Shown here: in pieces, positions 18,898 to 26,887 of the stretch
Position numbering within the stretch: the first letter of the stretch is position 1
Layout: every line of letters begins with the position of its first letter
IMG/VR virus record: IMGVR_UViG_3300046534_001152
Location: 1-27,154 of that record
Reading direction: 5' to 3' (one strand)
DNA: 27,154 bases
DNA from: a virus
Made by a program: the position numbers and the translations under genes
Notes under the pieces: generated by a model
Told to the model about the DNA's origin: nothing
The model's input: only the letters and a program-made list of their open reading frames with translations
Databases searched by the model: none

Positions 18898-19115
18898 TCT
18901 TTGTCAGCAATCTTAGCGACCGAGGCGAACACGCCAAACCCGCCGAATGCGTAGCCGATGGCCTTTATTACTTCCGCTAGATCTTTCATGTCGTCGCCGA
19001 TAAGGGCCAAAATTATCACTGTTGCAAATAGGCCGAATAGTGAGATCATGCGCTTCCAGCCACTTGCGAACCTGTTAAATGATACTAAAATGCTTTTTGC
19101 TTGTTCTGGTTTCAT
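18894..19115 (-). CDS. holin candidate
   Basis: The 73-residue product has a charged N-terminal arm, a first span (MISLFGLFATVIILALIG, about 23-40) and a second (IKAIGYAFGGFGVFASVAKI, about 50-69), ending DKE. Small two-span proteins next to an endolysin are usually class II holins, which open the membrane for lysis. It sits between the endolysin and the i-spanin. No sequence family is recognised, so the call rests on size, topology and place. Confidence 0.65.
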   Translation of the reverse strand: MKPEQAKSILVSFNRFASGWKRMISLFGLFATVIILALIGDDMKDLAEVIKAIGYAFGGFGVFASVAKIADKE

Positions 19116-19117
19116 GA

Positions 19118-19438
19118 TTATTTAACTCCGTTATGCTCTAGTGAATAGTGATTGCCGTCATTGAATCGACCGCCCCATGTGCCGCCTATTGACTCCCAAT
19201 AAATGCCTAGCGGCTCGTGATCGTCGGTTTCGGTTAGAAACCGGCCATTTTTGAATAAGTTTAGATCGATAGCGAGACGGTTTAAATGATTGCTGTTTGG
19301 GTGCCCATTATCAGCCTTGTTAGCCGCTACTGAGGCGTAGCCCCTGCCCATAGTTAGCTCGTAGCCTAAGTGGTCGGCGTGGCGTATAAGGTCGGCCAGC
19401 ATCCACATGAAAGCGCTTTGTTTTTCTCTTAATTTCAT
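19118..19438 (-). CDS. endolysin, M15-family peptidase
   Basis: The 106-residue enzyme starts MKLREKQSAFMWMLADLIRH and carries GHPNSNHLNRLAIDLNLF (45-62) and GGRFNDGNHYSLEH (89-102). SxHxxxxAxD gives zinc ligands H51 and D58; D94/H97 fit the second part of the M15 (VanY-like L-alanyl-D-glutamate peptidase) site. Length and spacing match short phage endolysins of this family. It has no signal peptide, so it needs the holin to reach peptidoglycan. The motifs are complete. Confidence 0.85.
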   Translation of the reverse strand: MKLREKQSAFMWMLADLIRHADHLGYELTMGRGYASVAANKADNGHPNSNHLNRLAIDLNLFKNGRFLTETDDHEPLGIYWESIGGTWGGRFNDGNHYSLEHNGVK

Positions 19439-19446
19439 AGCTTGCC

Positions 19447-19743
19447 CTAAATCAATTTTTCTATTAATCTATCAACCTTAGCGTCTAAGACAGTAAACCT
19501 TGCGTCCACTAGGTTCCTAAGAAGATCTTCCCTCTCAGTAACCAATCCCTGCAAGGCGTCGATTTTGTCGTCTTGTTTGCTTGATCTTTTTTCTTGCTTT
19601 TCAAACCGCTCATCTTGTTCAACATTTTTCGCGTGTTGATTTTTAACACTTTCGGTATGCTTGCCCCAAATTGAAGCTATGGCAAGTAGCGGCAAAACTA
19701 GAGACGTAAATATCACGATTGCTAGCTGTATGTAATTTATCAC
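19447..19743 (-). CDS. membrane-anchored coiled-coil protein of the lysis region
   Basis: The 98-residue product starts at a GTG (19743) with no ribosome site of its own. One N-terminal span (IQLAIVIFTSLVLPLLAIAS) is followed by a long charged coiled coil (DERFEKQEKRSSKQDDKIDA; LVDARFTVLDAKVDRLIEKL). The layout fits XhlA/holin-accessory or spanin-like proteins. The GTG overlaps the stop of a short upstream mini-ORF, so translation probably reinitiates there. Confidence 0.6.
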   Translation of the reverse strand: MINYIQLAIVIFTSLVLPLLAIASIWGKHTESVKNQHAKNVEQDERFEKQEKRSSKQDDKIDALQGLVTEREDLLRNLVDARFTVLDAKVDRLIEKLI

Positions 19744-19787
19744 TTTGACTTACTCATTAAAATCTTCCTAATCGTTTTGATAAACAT
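19740..19787 (-). other. 15-codon coupling mini-ORF
   Basis: ATG 19787 opens MFIKTIRKILMSKSK and ends with a TGA that overlaps the GTG start of the next gene (GTGA). An inner ATG (MSKSK-stop) has AGGAAG 7 nt upstream. As the downstream gene lacks a ribosome site, this short frame could deliver ribosomes to it. Confidence 0.35.
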
Positions 19788-19794
19788 ACTTAAA

Positions 19795-20274
19795 TTATAC
19801 CCTGCTACGTGAAAAAATAAATTCATCAGCGCGAATCCTGAAATTAGTAATGCGATCATTAATCCGTCCGGATCTACCATTTGCATATCCCTCAATAATC
19901 AGTAAATTCTCAAGCATTAAAAATATAACCGAGCTGAGCCATAACCACGTAAAACCAACAACCCCCGCAGCATAAAGCATTACGAAAGGGAGCCTAATCA
20001 TTAATATGAATCCTATGGCATAGCACAGCTCGCTTGACTCAATATCTAGCATCCCGCCGTCGCCACTTCTAAGCGAGATGACACAAACACCAAACGCGAC
20101 GATTAAGGATACCCCCATCAGTAGAAAGCTTCCGCATTTCGATGAAAGAATAGCGGACGGCATCACAATTATTAACGCCGCCGCAATGCGAAAATTCCTA
20201 CCCCTCCAAACACATAACCCAATAGACACCACGGTTAGCGCCATAAGAAAATATTCAATCGCCGCGTAAATCAT
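19795..20274 (-). CDS. multi-span membrane protein, unknown function
   Basis: The 159-residue product has about five hydrophobic segments (near 5-22, 28-43, 48-67, 83-105 and 109-126), ending in a hydrophilic basic tail (SGRINDRITNFRIRADEFIF). It lies between the 129-residue gene and the lysis set. Its C-terminal ending and small size do not match a holin family I know. An exclusion or holin-like role is possible; not assigned. Confidence 0.5.
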   Translation of the reverse strand: MIYAAIEYFLMALTVVSIGLCVWRGRNFRIAAALIIVMPSAILSSKCGSFLLMGVSLIVAFGVCVISLRSGDGGMLDIESSELCYAIGFILMIRLPFVMLYAAGVVGFTWLWLSSVIFLMLENLLIIEGYANGRSGRINDRITNFRIRADEFIFSRSRV

Positions 20275-20275
20275 G

Positions 20276-20665
20276 TTAAGGCTTAATCACAACGCCAATG
20301 CCAATATATTTAAATATCGCATTGGTCACATCACCATAACCTTTGGCCTTGATTCGCTGTGATAGTATTTCGTGGATAATAACTTCTTTCTCATACACTA
20401 AGCCCTTTAGCTCATACAGCATCGACTTAACGCCGCAGGCTTCCATGCTATTTGTTGGCGTTCCGTCTGCGTTCATATCAATGACGGACTGATCCATGCA
20501 GCTAATAGCCTTATCGATAAATAATCCAAAGAACCATACCGCCTTGGCCAGCATATACCCCGTCATTATTTGACTGTATAGGGGCTTTTTACCGCCGCCC
20601 GTCCAAGTCATATCATTTAGCCTTTGCTTGGCTTCGCCTTCTGGTATGTCTATGTAATCTGTCAT
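20276..20665 (-). CDS. hypothetical late protein
   Basis: The 129-residue product (MTDYIDIPEGEAKQRLNDMT...) has a helical middle with one mildly hydrophobic stretch (MLAKAVWFFGLFIDKAISC) and ends IFKYIGIGVVIKP. It is the first gene after the terminator at 20680-20711. The ATG lacks a strong ribosome site. No family recognised. Confidence 0.5.
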   Translation of the reverse strand: MTDYIDIPEGEAKQRLNDMTWTGGGKKPLYSQIMTGYMLAKAVWFFGLFIDKAISCMDQSVIDMNADGTPTNSMEACGVKSMLYELKGLVYEKEVIIHEILSQRIKAKGYGDVTNAIFKYIGIGVVIKP

Positions 20666-20668
20666 AAT

Positions 20669-20696
20669 ATTTTATGTGTTAAAAAACCGCAGTTAA
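20669..20696 (-). promoter_or_regulatory. candidate promoter for the lysis genes
   Basis: On the minus strand TTAACT (20696-20691), 16 bp and TAAAAT (20674-20669) lie over and after the terminator, immediately before the first lysis-side gene. Matches are 4/6 and 5/6; unproven. Confidence 0.25.
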
Positions 20697-20711
20697 GCGG
20701 CTTTTTGTTTT
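20680..20711 (-). terminator. terminator after the EEP gene
   Basis: CCGC (20687-20690) and GCGG (20697-20700) form a short GC stem around AGTTAA, flanked by A6 on one side and CTTTTTGTTT on the other. Read leftward the stem is followed by TTTTTT. It separates the EEP gene from the lysis-side genes. Confidence 0.6.
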
Positions 20712-20726
20712 GGTTTATTTGTTGGT

Positions 20727-21479
20727 TTAAAGTAATCCTAATATGAGGTTATTTGTAACAATAATAGCATTCAGGTTTATAAACTTAGCTTTAACATATG
20801 GGTGATCGCTCAAGGACATATCATGCTCCCTGTCGAACCTCACTATAACTGTTTGGTCGCTGGTTCCAATCTTGTCAATATTCCAGAAGGCATCCGCGCC
20901 GTTAACGTCTTCTCTAGTTTGAACATACTGAAGTAGTTTTGCATCGTTTTGAGGATATCCGGTCTCGCCCGACCAAGTATTATAGTCGCCCATGAAAACG
21001 AAAGGTATCTGCACCGAAGATAAGAAAATATCCATCGACTCAGTGTTTAATTCATCGGTTAGCGGAAAATGGCAATTATAATAATTCACGCCACTAACTA
21101 AGACATGCACACATTGCCGTTTGTCAGCAATGTCAATAGGCTGCAAGCAATCGTAGTCAATGCCAGTTTTAATCAGAATGACAGTGTGCGCCAACGAATA
21201 ATCAATCTCACTAACACATGCCGAGTAATTCTCAATAGCTAGAATGTAATCAAGCTGCTCACCACTTTCCACCTCTTGGAGCGCTACTATGCTAGCCCCG
21301 CCGTCGATTATCTTACTCACTACCTCAGCCTTTCTATCGGCCCACGATGGAACGATAGGGCTAGGGTTGCACGTCGCACAAAGGATATTCCAAGATGCAA
21401 GCCGATACCCGACAACGCCTGCATTAGCATTGAAGCTAATTGACAATAAAAATGATAGCAGTAATATATTCTTAATCAT
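20727..21479 (-). CDS. secreted DNase I-like (EEP superfamily) hydrolase
   Basis: The 250-residue protein starts with a signal peptide (MIKNILLLSFLLSISFNANA, cleavage after ANA at about 20). It then shows the whole endonuclease/exonuclease/phosphatase catalytic set in order: SWNIL with N31, ALQEVE with E69, NCHFPL with H137, FMGDYNTW with D165 and N167, and LSDHPYVKA with D225 and H226. EEP enzymes cut phosphodiester or phosphomonoester bonds with Mg2+ (DNase I, sphingomyelinase, inositol phosphatase), so the substrate is open. AAGGAGAG is a strong ribosome site. Mature size (about 230) is short but complete. An exported enzyme between fibre and lysis genes is unusual. Confidence 0.8.
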   Translation of the reverse strand: MIKNILLLSFLLSISFNANAGVVGYRLASWNILCATCNPSPIVPSWADRKAEVVSKIIDGGASIVALQEVESGEQLDYILAIENYSACVSEIDYSLAHTVILIKTGIDYDCLQPIDIADKRQCVHVLVSGVNYYNCHFPLTDELNTESMDIFLSSVQIPFVFMGDYNTWSGETGYPQNDAKLLQYVQTREDVNGADAFWNIDKIGTSDQTVIVRFDREHDMSLSDHPYVKAKFINLNAIIVTNNLILGLL

Positions 21480-21498
21480 AACGCTCTCCTTAGTTGTT

Positions 21499-23178
21499 TT
21501 AAAATTCGCCTAGCTTATTGGTTCTTTTAAATGTTGCATTTGAAAGATCAGTTTCGCCAGATTCCGCTAGTATAGCGCCAACAGGAAAACTTTGCGATGG
21601 ATTTGAATTGGATAAGTCCTCGACTACTACGCTTTGCAAGTACGACTCTGCATCAGCTATAGTGGCAAACCACTCGTCTCCATAAACCGCTGCAAATGCC
21701 CCTGTGGATAAATGCAATATAATATGGACGCCGATTCTTGAGGTAGCCCCTGGTATAGCAGTTACAACTCCAGCGGGTGCATAGTTTCCCACCTGTATCT
21801 CAGTCTCTGCCGTTGGTAGAAAAGCGCTTGGTGTAATGTAATTAAATGATCCTGCTATACCCGTGTTTAACTCGGGTACAATAAGAGTGTTGGGGTCTGC
21901 ATAGCTGTTATTGTAATTTATACCAAACTTAAAAACGGTTCCAGCTAAAACCTTCAGATTTAGTGTTCCTGCGTTCGAAGCGAGCCTAAGTCCCGCTAAA
22001 CGAATCTCACCCAACGCGATGGATAGTTCGTGTAATGCGGTGCCTGTTTGCTGCAATGGCTGGTGTATAGTTCTAAGTCCAATGATAACGCCGCCTTGAA
22101 AGAACGTTTCTGCTATATATAAACGAGTGCGTAGCTGCTCATTAGTGGGGTCAGCGGTATCTTGATTTAGAGCTCCGAGCGCGTCGAAGTACCAATATGT
22201 TCTTAGTCCGGCAGAAATCACAGCTTCATCAGTAATGTCGGTCCAAGTTATTTCTGCATATGTTGGGTTTTCAGCGTCTGTATTGTCCAAGATAGACCCC
22301 ATGCCAGCGGTCACGTCTACAGAGTCGCCAGCAACATTAAGCGATATTATACCGCCATATAGAAAGCCAGTATTTCTTGCGCTCAGTAAAGCCCTGTCAA
22401 TGTCCACCACTAACGCCTGAACATCTGCACCCCCCAGCACATCCAATCCGGCGTCATCGATAGATACGTCCGCCCCAGAAAGTTCGGATATATCAACGCC
22501 ATCAACTAACGCCAGCGCGGCCAAGTTAATATCTCCTGAAGTTATGGTTAAGTCGCCATCAGAGCTAAATGAAACTCGCTCTATTGCGTTTGTTTTAAAT
22601 GCAATAGAGCCGGTTGCATAGTTGTTTTGAAAAATAAGATCGTCTGTAGACTGGTATCCAAAAAAACCTTTTTTTGAATCTAATGAATCCCTAAATGAAA
22701 ATTGTGTATTTATGCCACTTCCAGCGGTATCACTGTCCACTAGATCTAGTTTAGATGCCGCCCCAAAAGCACTAAGTACAGCGCCGTCCCATGTTAGATT
22801 GGGGTCGCCCTCTATGACTGTCGAGCTAGTCCAGACTGCGATCTGATTGTTTATCGGAGTTCCAGATATTGATGCGCCGGTGCCGGTCGGTAGATTGCCA
22901 ACGTCGAACTTCTTCAATGCATTGGCAGCATCAAAGCCGATCAAGTAATCACCGGTTGCAGGGACAGCCTCTTCCGCAATGTCTCCAGCCGCAATGTCTT
23001 GTGGTACGCCGGTCGCCGCATTATTTCGACCCTTGATAGTCCACGCAGTGGCATCCTGCAACTTCGCATTGGTTATTGATCCATCTGGGATTGTGTCTGG
23101 GTTAATCTGAACCTGAGAAAATACCGGCATAGAAAAAGCCAGAACAACAAAGGTTAACGATATTTTAATACTGTTCAT
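21499..23178 (-). CDS. tail fibre-like protein with an N-terminal signal peptide
   Basis: The 559-residue protein opens with a typical signal sequence (K5, then ISLTFVVLAFSMPVFS, possible cleavage near 21). The fibre motif PDGSITNAKLQDATAWTIKG and a repetitive beta-rich body (GDLTITSGDINLAALALVDG, DISELSGADVSIDDAGLDVL) follow. The second half (about 300-559, LALGEIRLAGLRLASNAGTL and on) is less repetitive and could be the receptor-binding part. Its start overlaps the previous gene by 14 nt, as in a normal tail operon. Fibres are normally cytoplasmic until assembly, so the signal is odd; alternatives are a misleading hydrophobic start or a secreted decoy. Confidence 0.65.
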   Translation of the reverse strand: MNSIKISLTFVVLAFSMPVFSQVQINPDTIPDGSITNAKLQDATAWTIKGRNNAATGVPQDIAAGDIAEEAVPATGDYLIGFDAANALKKFDVGNLPTGTGASISGTPINNQIAVWTSSTVIEGDPNLTWDGAVLSAFGAASKLDLVDSDTAGSGINTQFSFRDSLDSKKGFFGYQSTDDLIFQNNYATGSIAFKTNAIERVSFSSDGDLTITSGDINLAALALVDGVDISELSGADVSIDDAGLDVLGGADVQALVVDIDRALLSARNTGFLYGGIISLNVAGDSVDVTAGMGSILDNTDAENPTYAEITWTDITDEAVISAGLRTYWYFDALGALNQDTADPTNEQLRTRLYIAETFFQGGVIIGLRTIHQPLQQTGTALHELSIALGEIRLAGLRLASNAGTLNLKVLAGTVFKFGINYNNSYADPNTLIVPELNTGIAGSFNYITPSAFLPTAETEIQVGNYAPAGVVTAIPGATSRIGVHIILHLSTGAFAAVYGDEWFATIADAESYLQSVVVEDLSNSNPSQSFPVGAILAESGETDLSNATFKRTNKLGEF

Positions 23179-23812
23179 AGTCTACTACCATTCGGTTTTG
23201 ATCGTTTAATGACGGTGTAAATCCAAGCGTCACAGTGCGCACCGCAAATGTGAAGTCTGTTTGTCTTTGTCCGTTTATGTATACTGCCATATTATCATTA
23301 GAGATGGTTCCCCCGCCTGGGATTGTCGCCTCTGTATCACCATTAGCCATTGTTAATGCGTTTGTATAAACTGGGTGCGCAGTGCCACTAACTGCGGTCT
23401 TTTGAATTACGCCTATCGGGAGCGGAGTACTGCTGATAAGAGCCGCATTAGTTCCTTGCGCGGTTATCTTAACGTAGCCTTGTCTAATTGGCCTTAACCC
23501 AATGGTGCCGCCAAAGTCTATATCTAAAGCAAGCCAGCACCTCGTCAAACCCGAAGCTAGAAGCTGATTAGTTTGCAATAATGTAAATTCTATTAGAATG
23601 GAATCGGTATCCACGACACTAACCGTCGGCTGGACTAATGCGCCTTGTGATGTTTCTAGCGGAAATGCTTTGCAGACAAGTGTACCGGCACTGAAGTCGC
23701 CCTGATTCTTTAGAACTAACGCCTCATTACGCCCGCCATGGATAATGTGCTTGTCGGGATCCCATGAAGTGGAGTTAATATGGCTGTCTTCATATAAAGT
23801 TTCTTGGCTCAT
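23165..23812 (-). CDS. tail/baseplate-associated structural protein
   Basis: The 215-residue product (MSQETLYEDSHINSTSWDPD...) is beta-rich with many polar and glycine residues (TMANGDTEATIPGGGTISND) and a C-terminal strand pattern (MAVYINGQRQTDFTFAVRTV, LNDQNRMVVDYEQY) seen in phage adaptor proteins. It is coupled to both neighbours (ATGA at 23812). Placement between a tail protein and the fibre suggests a fibre-attachment role; no family is assigned. Confidence 0.55.
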   Translation of the reverse strand: MSQETLYEDSHINSTSWDPDKHIIHGGRNEALVLKNQGDFSAGTLVCKAFPLETSQGALVQPTVSVVDTDSILIEFTLLQTNQLLASGLTRCWLALDIDFGGTIGLRPIRQGYVKITAQGTNAALISSTPLPIGVIQKTAVSGTAHPVYTNALTMANGDTEATIPGGGTISNDNMAVYINGQRQTDFTFAVRTVTLGFTPSLNDQNRMVVDYEQY

Positions 23813-24657
23813 AGCGAGTAATCCCCTGCGAACTTATTTCGCGTTGTTATGTCAAGCGTGTTTAAGTTGCCATCGTTTTGAGTTGATGTAGTAGCGTTAG
23901 ACGGCCCATAGAAAAAACTGTCTTGATCTGACCCGTCTTCCAAAACTAGCAAAGTAAGATATCGCCTGTCACTTCTGAAAAATCGTATCAACCTCTTAAG
24001 TTGATCTAGATTAGCAGATTCAATAGGTACGCTCTTTTGCATGAATGTTGACTCATTGATCTCAAATGATTGCTGATTCGACTGCTCGAACTGCAACTCA
24101 TTGCCCAATCTCAATTGCGACCCGTAAACGTAACAAGTCCCGCTATCTTGCGCTATATCGTCACCACCAAAAAAGGGAGGGTACATGCTAAGCCTAACCT
24201 CTTGGCCGTCATTGTTCTCCAAATAAGGAAACGTGATTGACACCTTTATCGATGAAAGTCCGCCGATTGATGAAAGCTTAATGTATATGAAATTGTCAAT
24301 CTGAGAAGCTGTACCGATTACGCTGCCGTCTGAATTTGTTGCTACGGCCTCACAGCCTACAACACTAAGCCCGCCGATATAAAAATGCGTAACGTCTGGC
24401 GCTGGGGTATCCACTAAATCCAACTCATAAGCAAAGTATAAATACTTGGAAATGTCTGGATTATCAGGATGCCCTCCACTAAATACAGGGAGCCCCTCTG
24501 GGAACGAAACTCCAGTTGCTGTGTATAAGAAGTTCATCACGCCAGCGTTCGCGCCAAGAATGTCGGTAACGTCATTGTCGGTATCGTAATCTCTAAACAT
24601 TGTTAGAGTGCCTTTGTGCTCAGACGTTAATAGCTTGTAATTGACCATTCTTGACAT
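23809..24657 (-). CDS. tail structural protein
   Basis: The 282-residue product has a beta-rich polar composition, a conserved-looking tail (SVPIESANLDQLKRLIRFFR) and a glycine/serine-rich loop region. GGGGGT precedes ATG 24657; ATG 24648 (M4) is an alternative. It overlaps the 755-residue gene by 38 nt. Tail assignment is from size, composition and position only. Confidence 0.5.
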   Translation of the reverse strand: MSRMVNYKLLTSEHKGTLTMFRDYDTDNDVTDILGANAGVMNFLYTATGVSFPEGLPVFSGGHPDNPDISKYLYFAYELDLVDTPAPDVTHFYIGGLSVVGCEAVATNSDGSVIGTASQIDNFIYIKLSSIGGLSSIKVSITFPYLENNDGQEVRLSMYPPFFGGDDIAQDSGTCYVYGSQLRLGNELQFEQSNQQSFEINESTFMQKSVPIESANLDQLKRLIRFFRSDRRYLTLLVLEDGSDQDSFFYGPSNATTSTQNDGNLNTLDITTRNKFAGDYSL

Positions 24658-26887
24658 AATACACCCCCGACACTATCGTTGTCTTGCTATCTGTTTGATC
24701 TGTTATAGATTCGCTCACAAAAGAACCCTCTGGTAATCCACTGTTTGTTAGATTGAATTCCTGATTGGGTTCCATAGCCCACTGCTTATTAGTTGCAATG
24801 AATGAGCACTCATAAGCAAGCAGCGAGTGCTTATCTAGCTTTCTGGAGACCCTGAACGCTGTGTTGCTGTCACTTATTGGCGCTTTTATGGTTCTTTCTT
24901 CGGACTTGATGAAATTACCGGCGGTTCTAGTGATAGTCTTGCCTGCTGTTCTCCACTTCACGACGTCTTGCTGAATTATATGGTTCGGCTCATATATAAC
25001 GTCATAACGCTTGTACCTTGCTCTTCGAGCGCCTATCCTTACCTTGCCGTCTATTTCTTGGCTAACGTCAATAACGTGATCATATATAGAGAATGTTGGC
25101 ACTATTCTATCATCGATATAGATTTTAGAGTCTCTAACGATATTAACGGCATCAAAGCCAAACAGTATTTCATCTAAAGCTTGCCTAGCTGTCAATTGAT
25201 CGCCGTAAAATAGAGAGGGGTATTTAACTGAAAGCTCGCTATAGATGCCGCCAAGCTCGACCCCGACCCTAGCCAGAATGGCCTCAAGATAGACAAAAAA
25301 GTCATCTCCGATAACCAATAGCTGCGAGGACGCCGTAGGCTGTCCATCAAAGTTTGCTAGTAATATTTTCGGCTCTCCGGCAACAAATAACCACGACTTA
25401 CTTCCCGCCGCTTTTTTAGTGTCAAAATCGGCCTGATCTGCCGCTTGAGTTACTTCTATGCCATCATCTCTAACGGGCGCACCCACGAGGTTCCCTTTGT
25501 CGTACTCATCGCCGCCAAGAGGCTTTAGCGGGTAATTATTAATTACCCCGTAACCCAGAACGCGCGCGACTTTGGGTCGTGGAGTTATGCCCGATTGATC
25601 CGCATAAAGAAACGTTACTTTTATTTCGTCGGTGCCGTTACCGAAAACAACCTCATTGCCAGTCGGCGTTAGCTCGTTCGGGCTTGTCATGTCTGACGAT
25701 AGTGTAATAGTTGTGGCGTCCAGCGGATCCCATGTGTAGACACCGCCGATTTCTTTATCAGCTGGAGGGCTGAATGATATATTTGCTGGTAAAACATCGG
25801 GCTCTGTTACGCTTTCAGGCCACATCTTTAAACCCTCTATATAAACCCTATTGCGGCCAACAGCGCCGTCAGGGATCATGTACCCGTTTGGCCTTGTGCT
25901 ATTTATTGTAAACGTAATAGATGTTGCGCCAGCCAAATTATCCCATTCTATAACCGAGTTTTCAGCGGGTAGCCCCTCCGTGCTATTAGGAAAACCTGTT
26001 ACTAAATCGCCAGTCGACACTAGCCTGATCCTGTCTGGAGCGACCGAGTAGGCGGTTACTGTGCCGTATATCTGGCGCATAGTCCACTTCAGCACGTCTA
26101 CACCATTCGGGAATCCCAGAGTAACAACCTTTGAGGTTGGCGCGAGATCGGCAACAGTCACCGTTATTGCCCCGCCTAGTGTGCTCGTCAGTATATTATC
26201 TGTAGTCTGTTCGAAGTTATAGCTACTAAATTCGTTACCACCTGCAACTGACGATAAATCTAACTCTACGCGCCCAACAGCTTCACCAAAAACTATTTCA
26301 AGATCATCAGATACTATTTCAGCTGTAACGCCTATATCATCTGCACTCTGAACCTCCGTTGGACTGACAACGGTAAAATCAAAGTCAGTGCCTTGAGTAA
26401 CTCCAATAGAAATATCCTCTTCATCTAGAAGATTTTCATCAAGCAGGCTGAGTCCAGACTCAAGCGCTATTATGTAGTCCTTACCGTCAAACGTTACTGA
26501 TTCAACAAAGCCGGTGAATAATGATACTTTGTTGTTGTAGTAAACGTATTGCTCCGTGCCAAGGTTTTTATTTATAACCCCAAAAACACTAATCGTAAAC
26601 GGCTCACCTTTCAGTAGCAAAAGAGACGAATCACCAGGATATATTCTTATTGCCGCAAAACTATCACGAACGCTAACGCTGAAGGGCTTACCAACAGATT
26701 GTTGATAGCTAAGCTTTGAGGCAATCTGAGCTATTGCGTCACAAAAAAAACTAGAAGTGTTGCTGTAAATCACATCGCCAGACTCAAAATCAAAACCATA
26801 TTCTGATTGCTGATTAGACAGCATTCCGCGAGCCGTTACGTTCTCGAAACTATCCTCGGGAGGTAGTGGAACTTTGGATACAGTCAT
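24620..26887 (-). CDS. large tail protein (hub/tip-type candidate)
   Basis: The 755-residue protein begins MTVSKVPLPPEDSFENVTAR and is beta-rich throughout (KPFSVSVRDSFAAIRIYPGD; VSLFTGFVESVTFDGKDYII). A second part (about 520-755) contains GVELGGIYSELSVKYPSLFY, YGDQLTARQALDEILFGFDA and KIYIDDRIVPTFSIYDHVID. LTARQALDEIL with a following hydrophobic strand is common in tail hub/tip proteins with a baseplate-hub fold. The gene starts in a TAATG overlap with the previous one. Functional name is tentative. Confidence 0.6.
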   Translation of the reverse strand: MTVSKVPLPPEDSFENVTARGMLSNQQSEYGFDFESGDVIYSNTSSFFCDAIAQIASKLSYQQSVGKPFSVSVRDSFAAIRIYPGDSSLLLLKGEPFTISVFGVINKNLGTEQYVYYNNKVSLFTGFVESVTFDGKDYIIALESGLSLLDENLLDEEDISIGVTQGTDFDFTVVSPTEVQSADDIGVTAEIVSDDLEIVFGEAVGRVELDLSSVAGGNEFSSYNFEQTTDNILTSTLGGAITVTVADLAPTSKVVTLGFPNGVDVLKWTMRQIYGTVTAYSVAPDRIRLVSTGDLVTGFPNSTEGLPAENSVIEWDNLAGATSITFTINSTRPNGYMIPDGAVGRNRVYIEGLKMWPESVTEPDVLPANISFSPPADKEIGGVYTWDPLDATTITLSSDMTSPNELTPTGNEVVFGNGTDEIKVTFLYADQSGITPRPKVARVLGYGVINNYPLKPLGGDEYDKGNLVGAPVRDDGIEVTQAADQADFDTKKAAGSKSWLFVAGEPKILLANFDGQPTASSQLLVIGDDFFVYLEAILARVGVELGGIYSELSVKYPSLFYGDQLTARQALDEILFGFDAVNIVRDSKIYIDDRIVPTFSIYDHVIDVSQEIDGKVRIGARRARYKRYDVIYEPNHIIQQDVVKWRTAGKTITRTAGNFIKSEERTIKAPISDSNTAFRVSRKLDKHSLLAYECSFIATNKQWAMEPNQEFNLTNSGLPEGSFVSESITDQTDSKTTIVSGVYYVKNGQLQAINV

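Noticed and set aside
24968-26051. Rightward frames opposite the large tail gene
   Set aside because: They are antisense shadows inside a long, well-conserved-looking tail protein gene.
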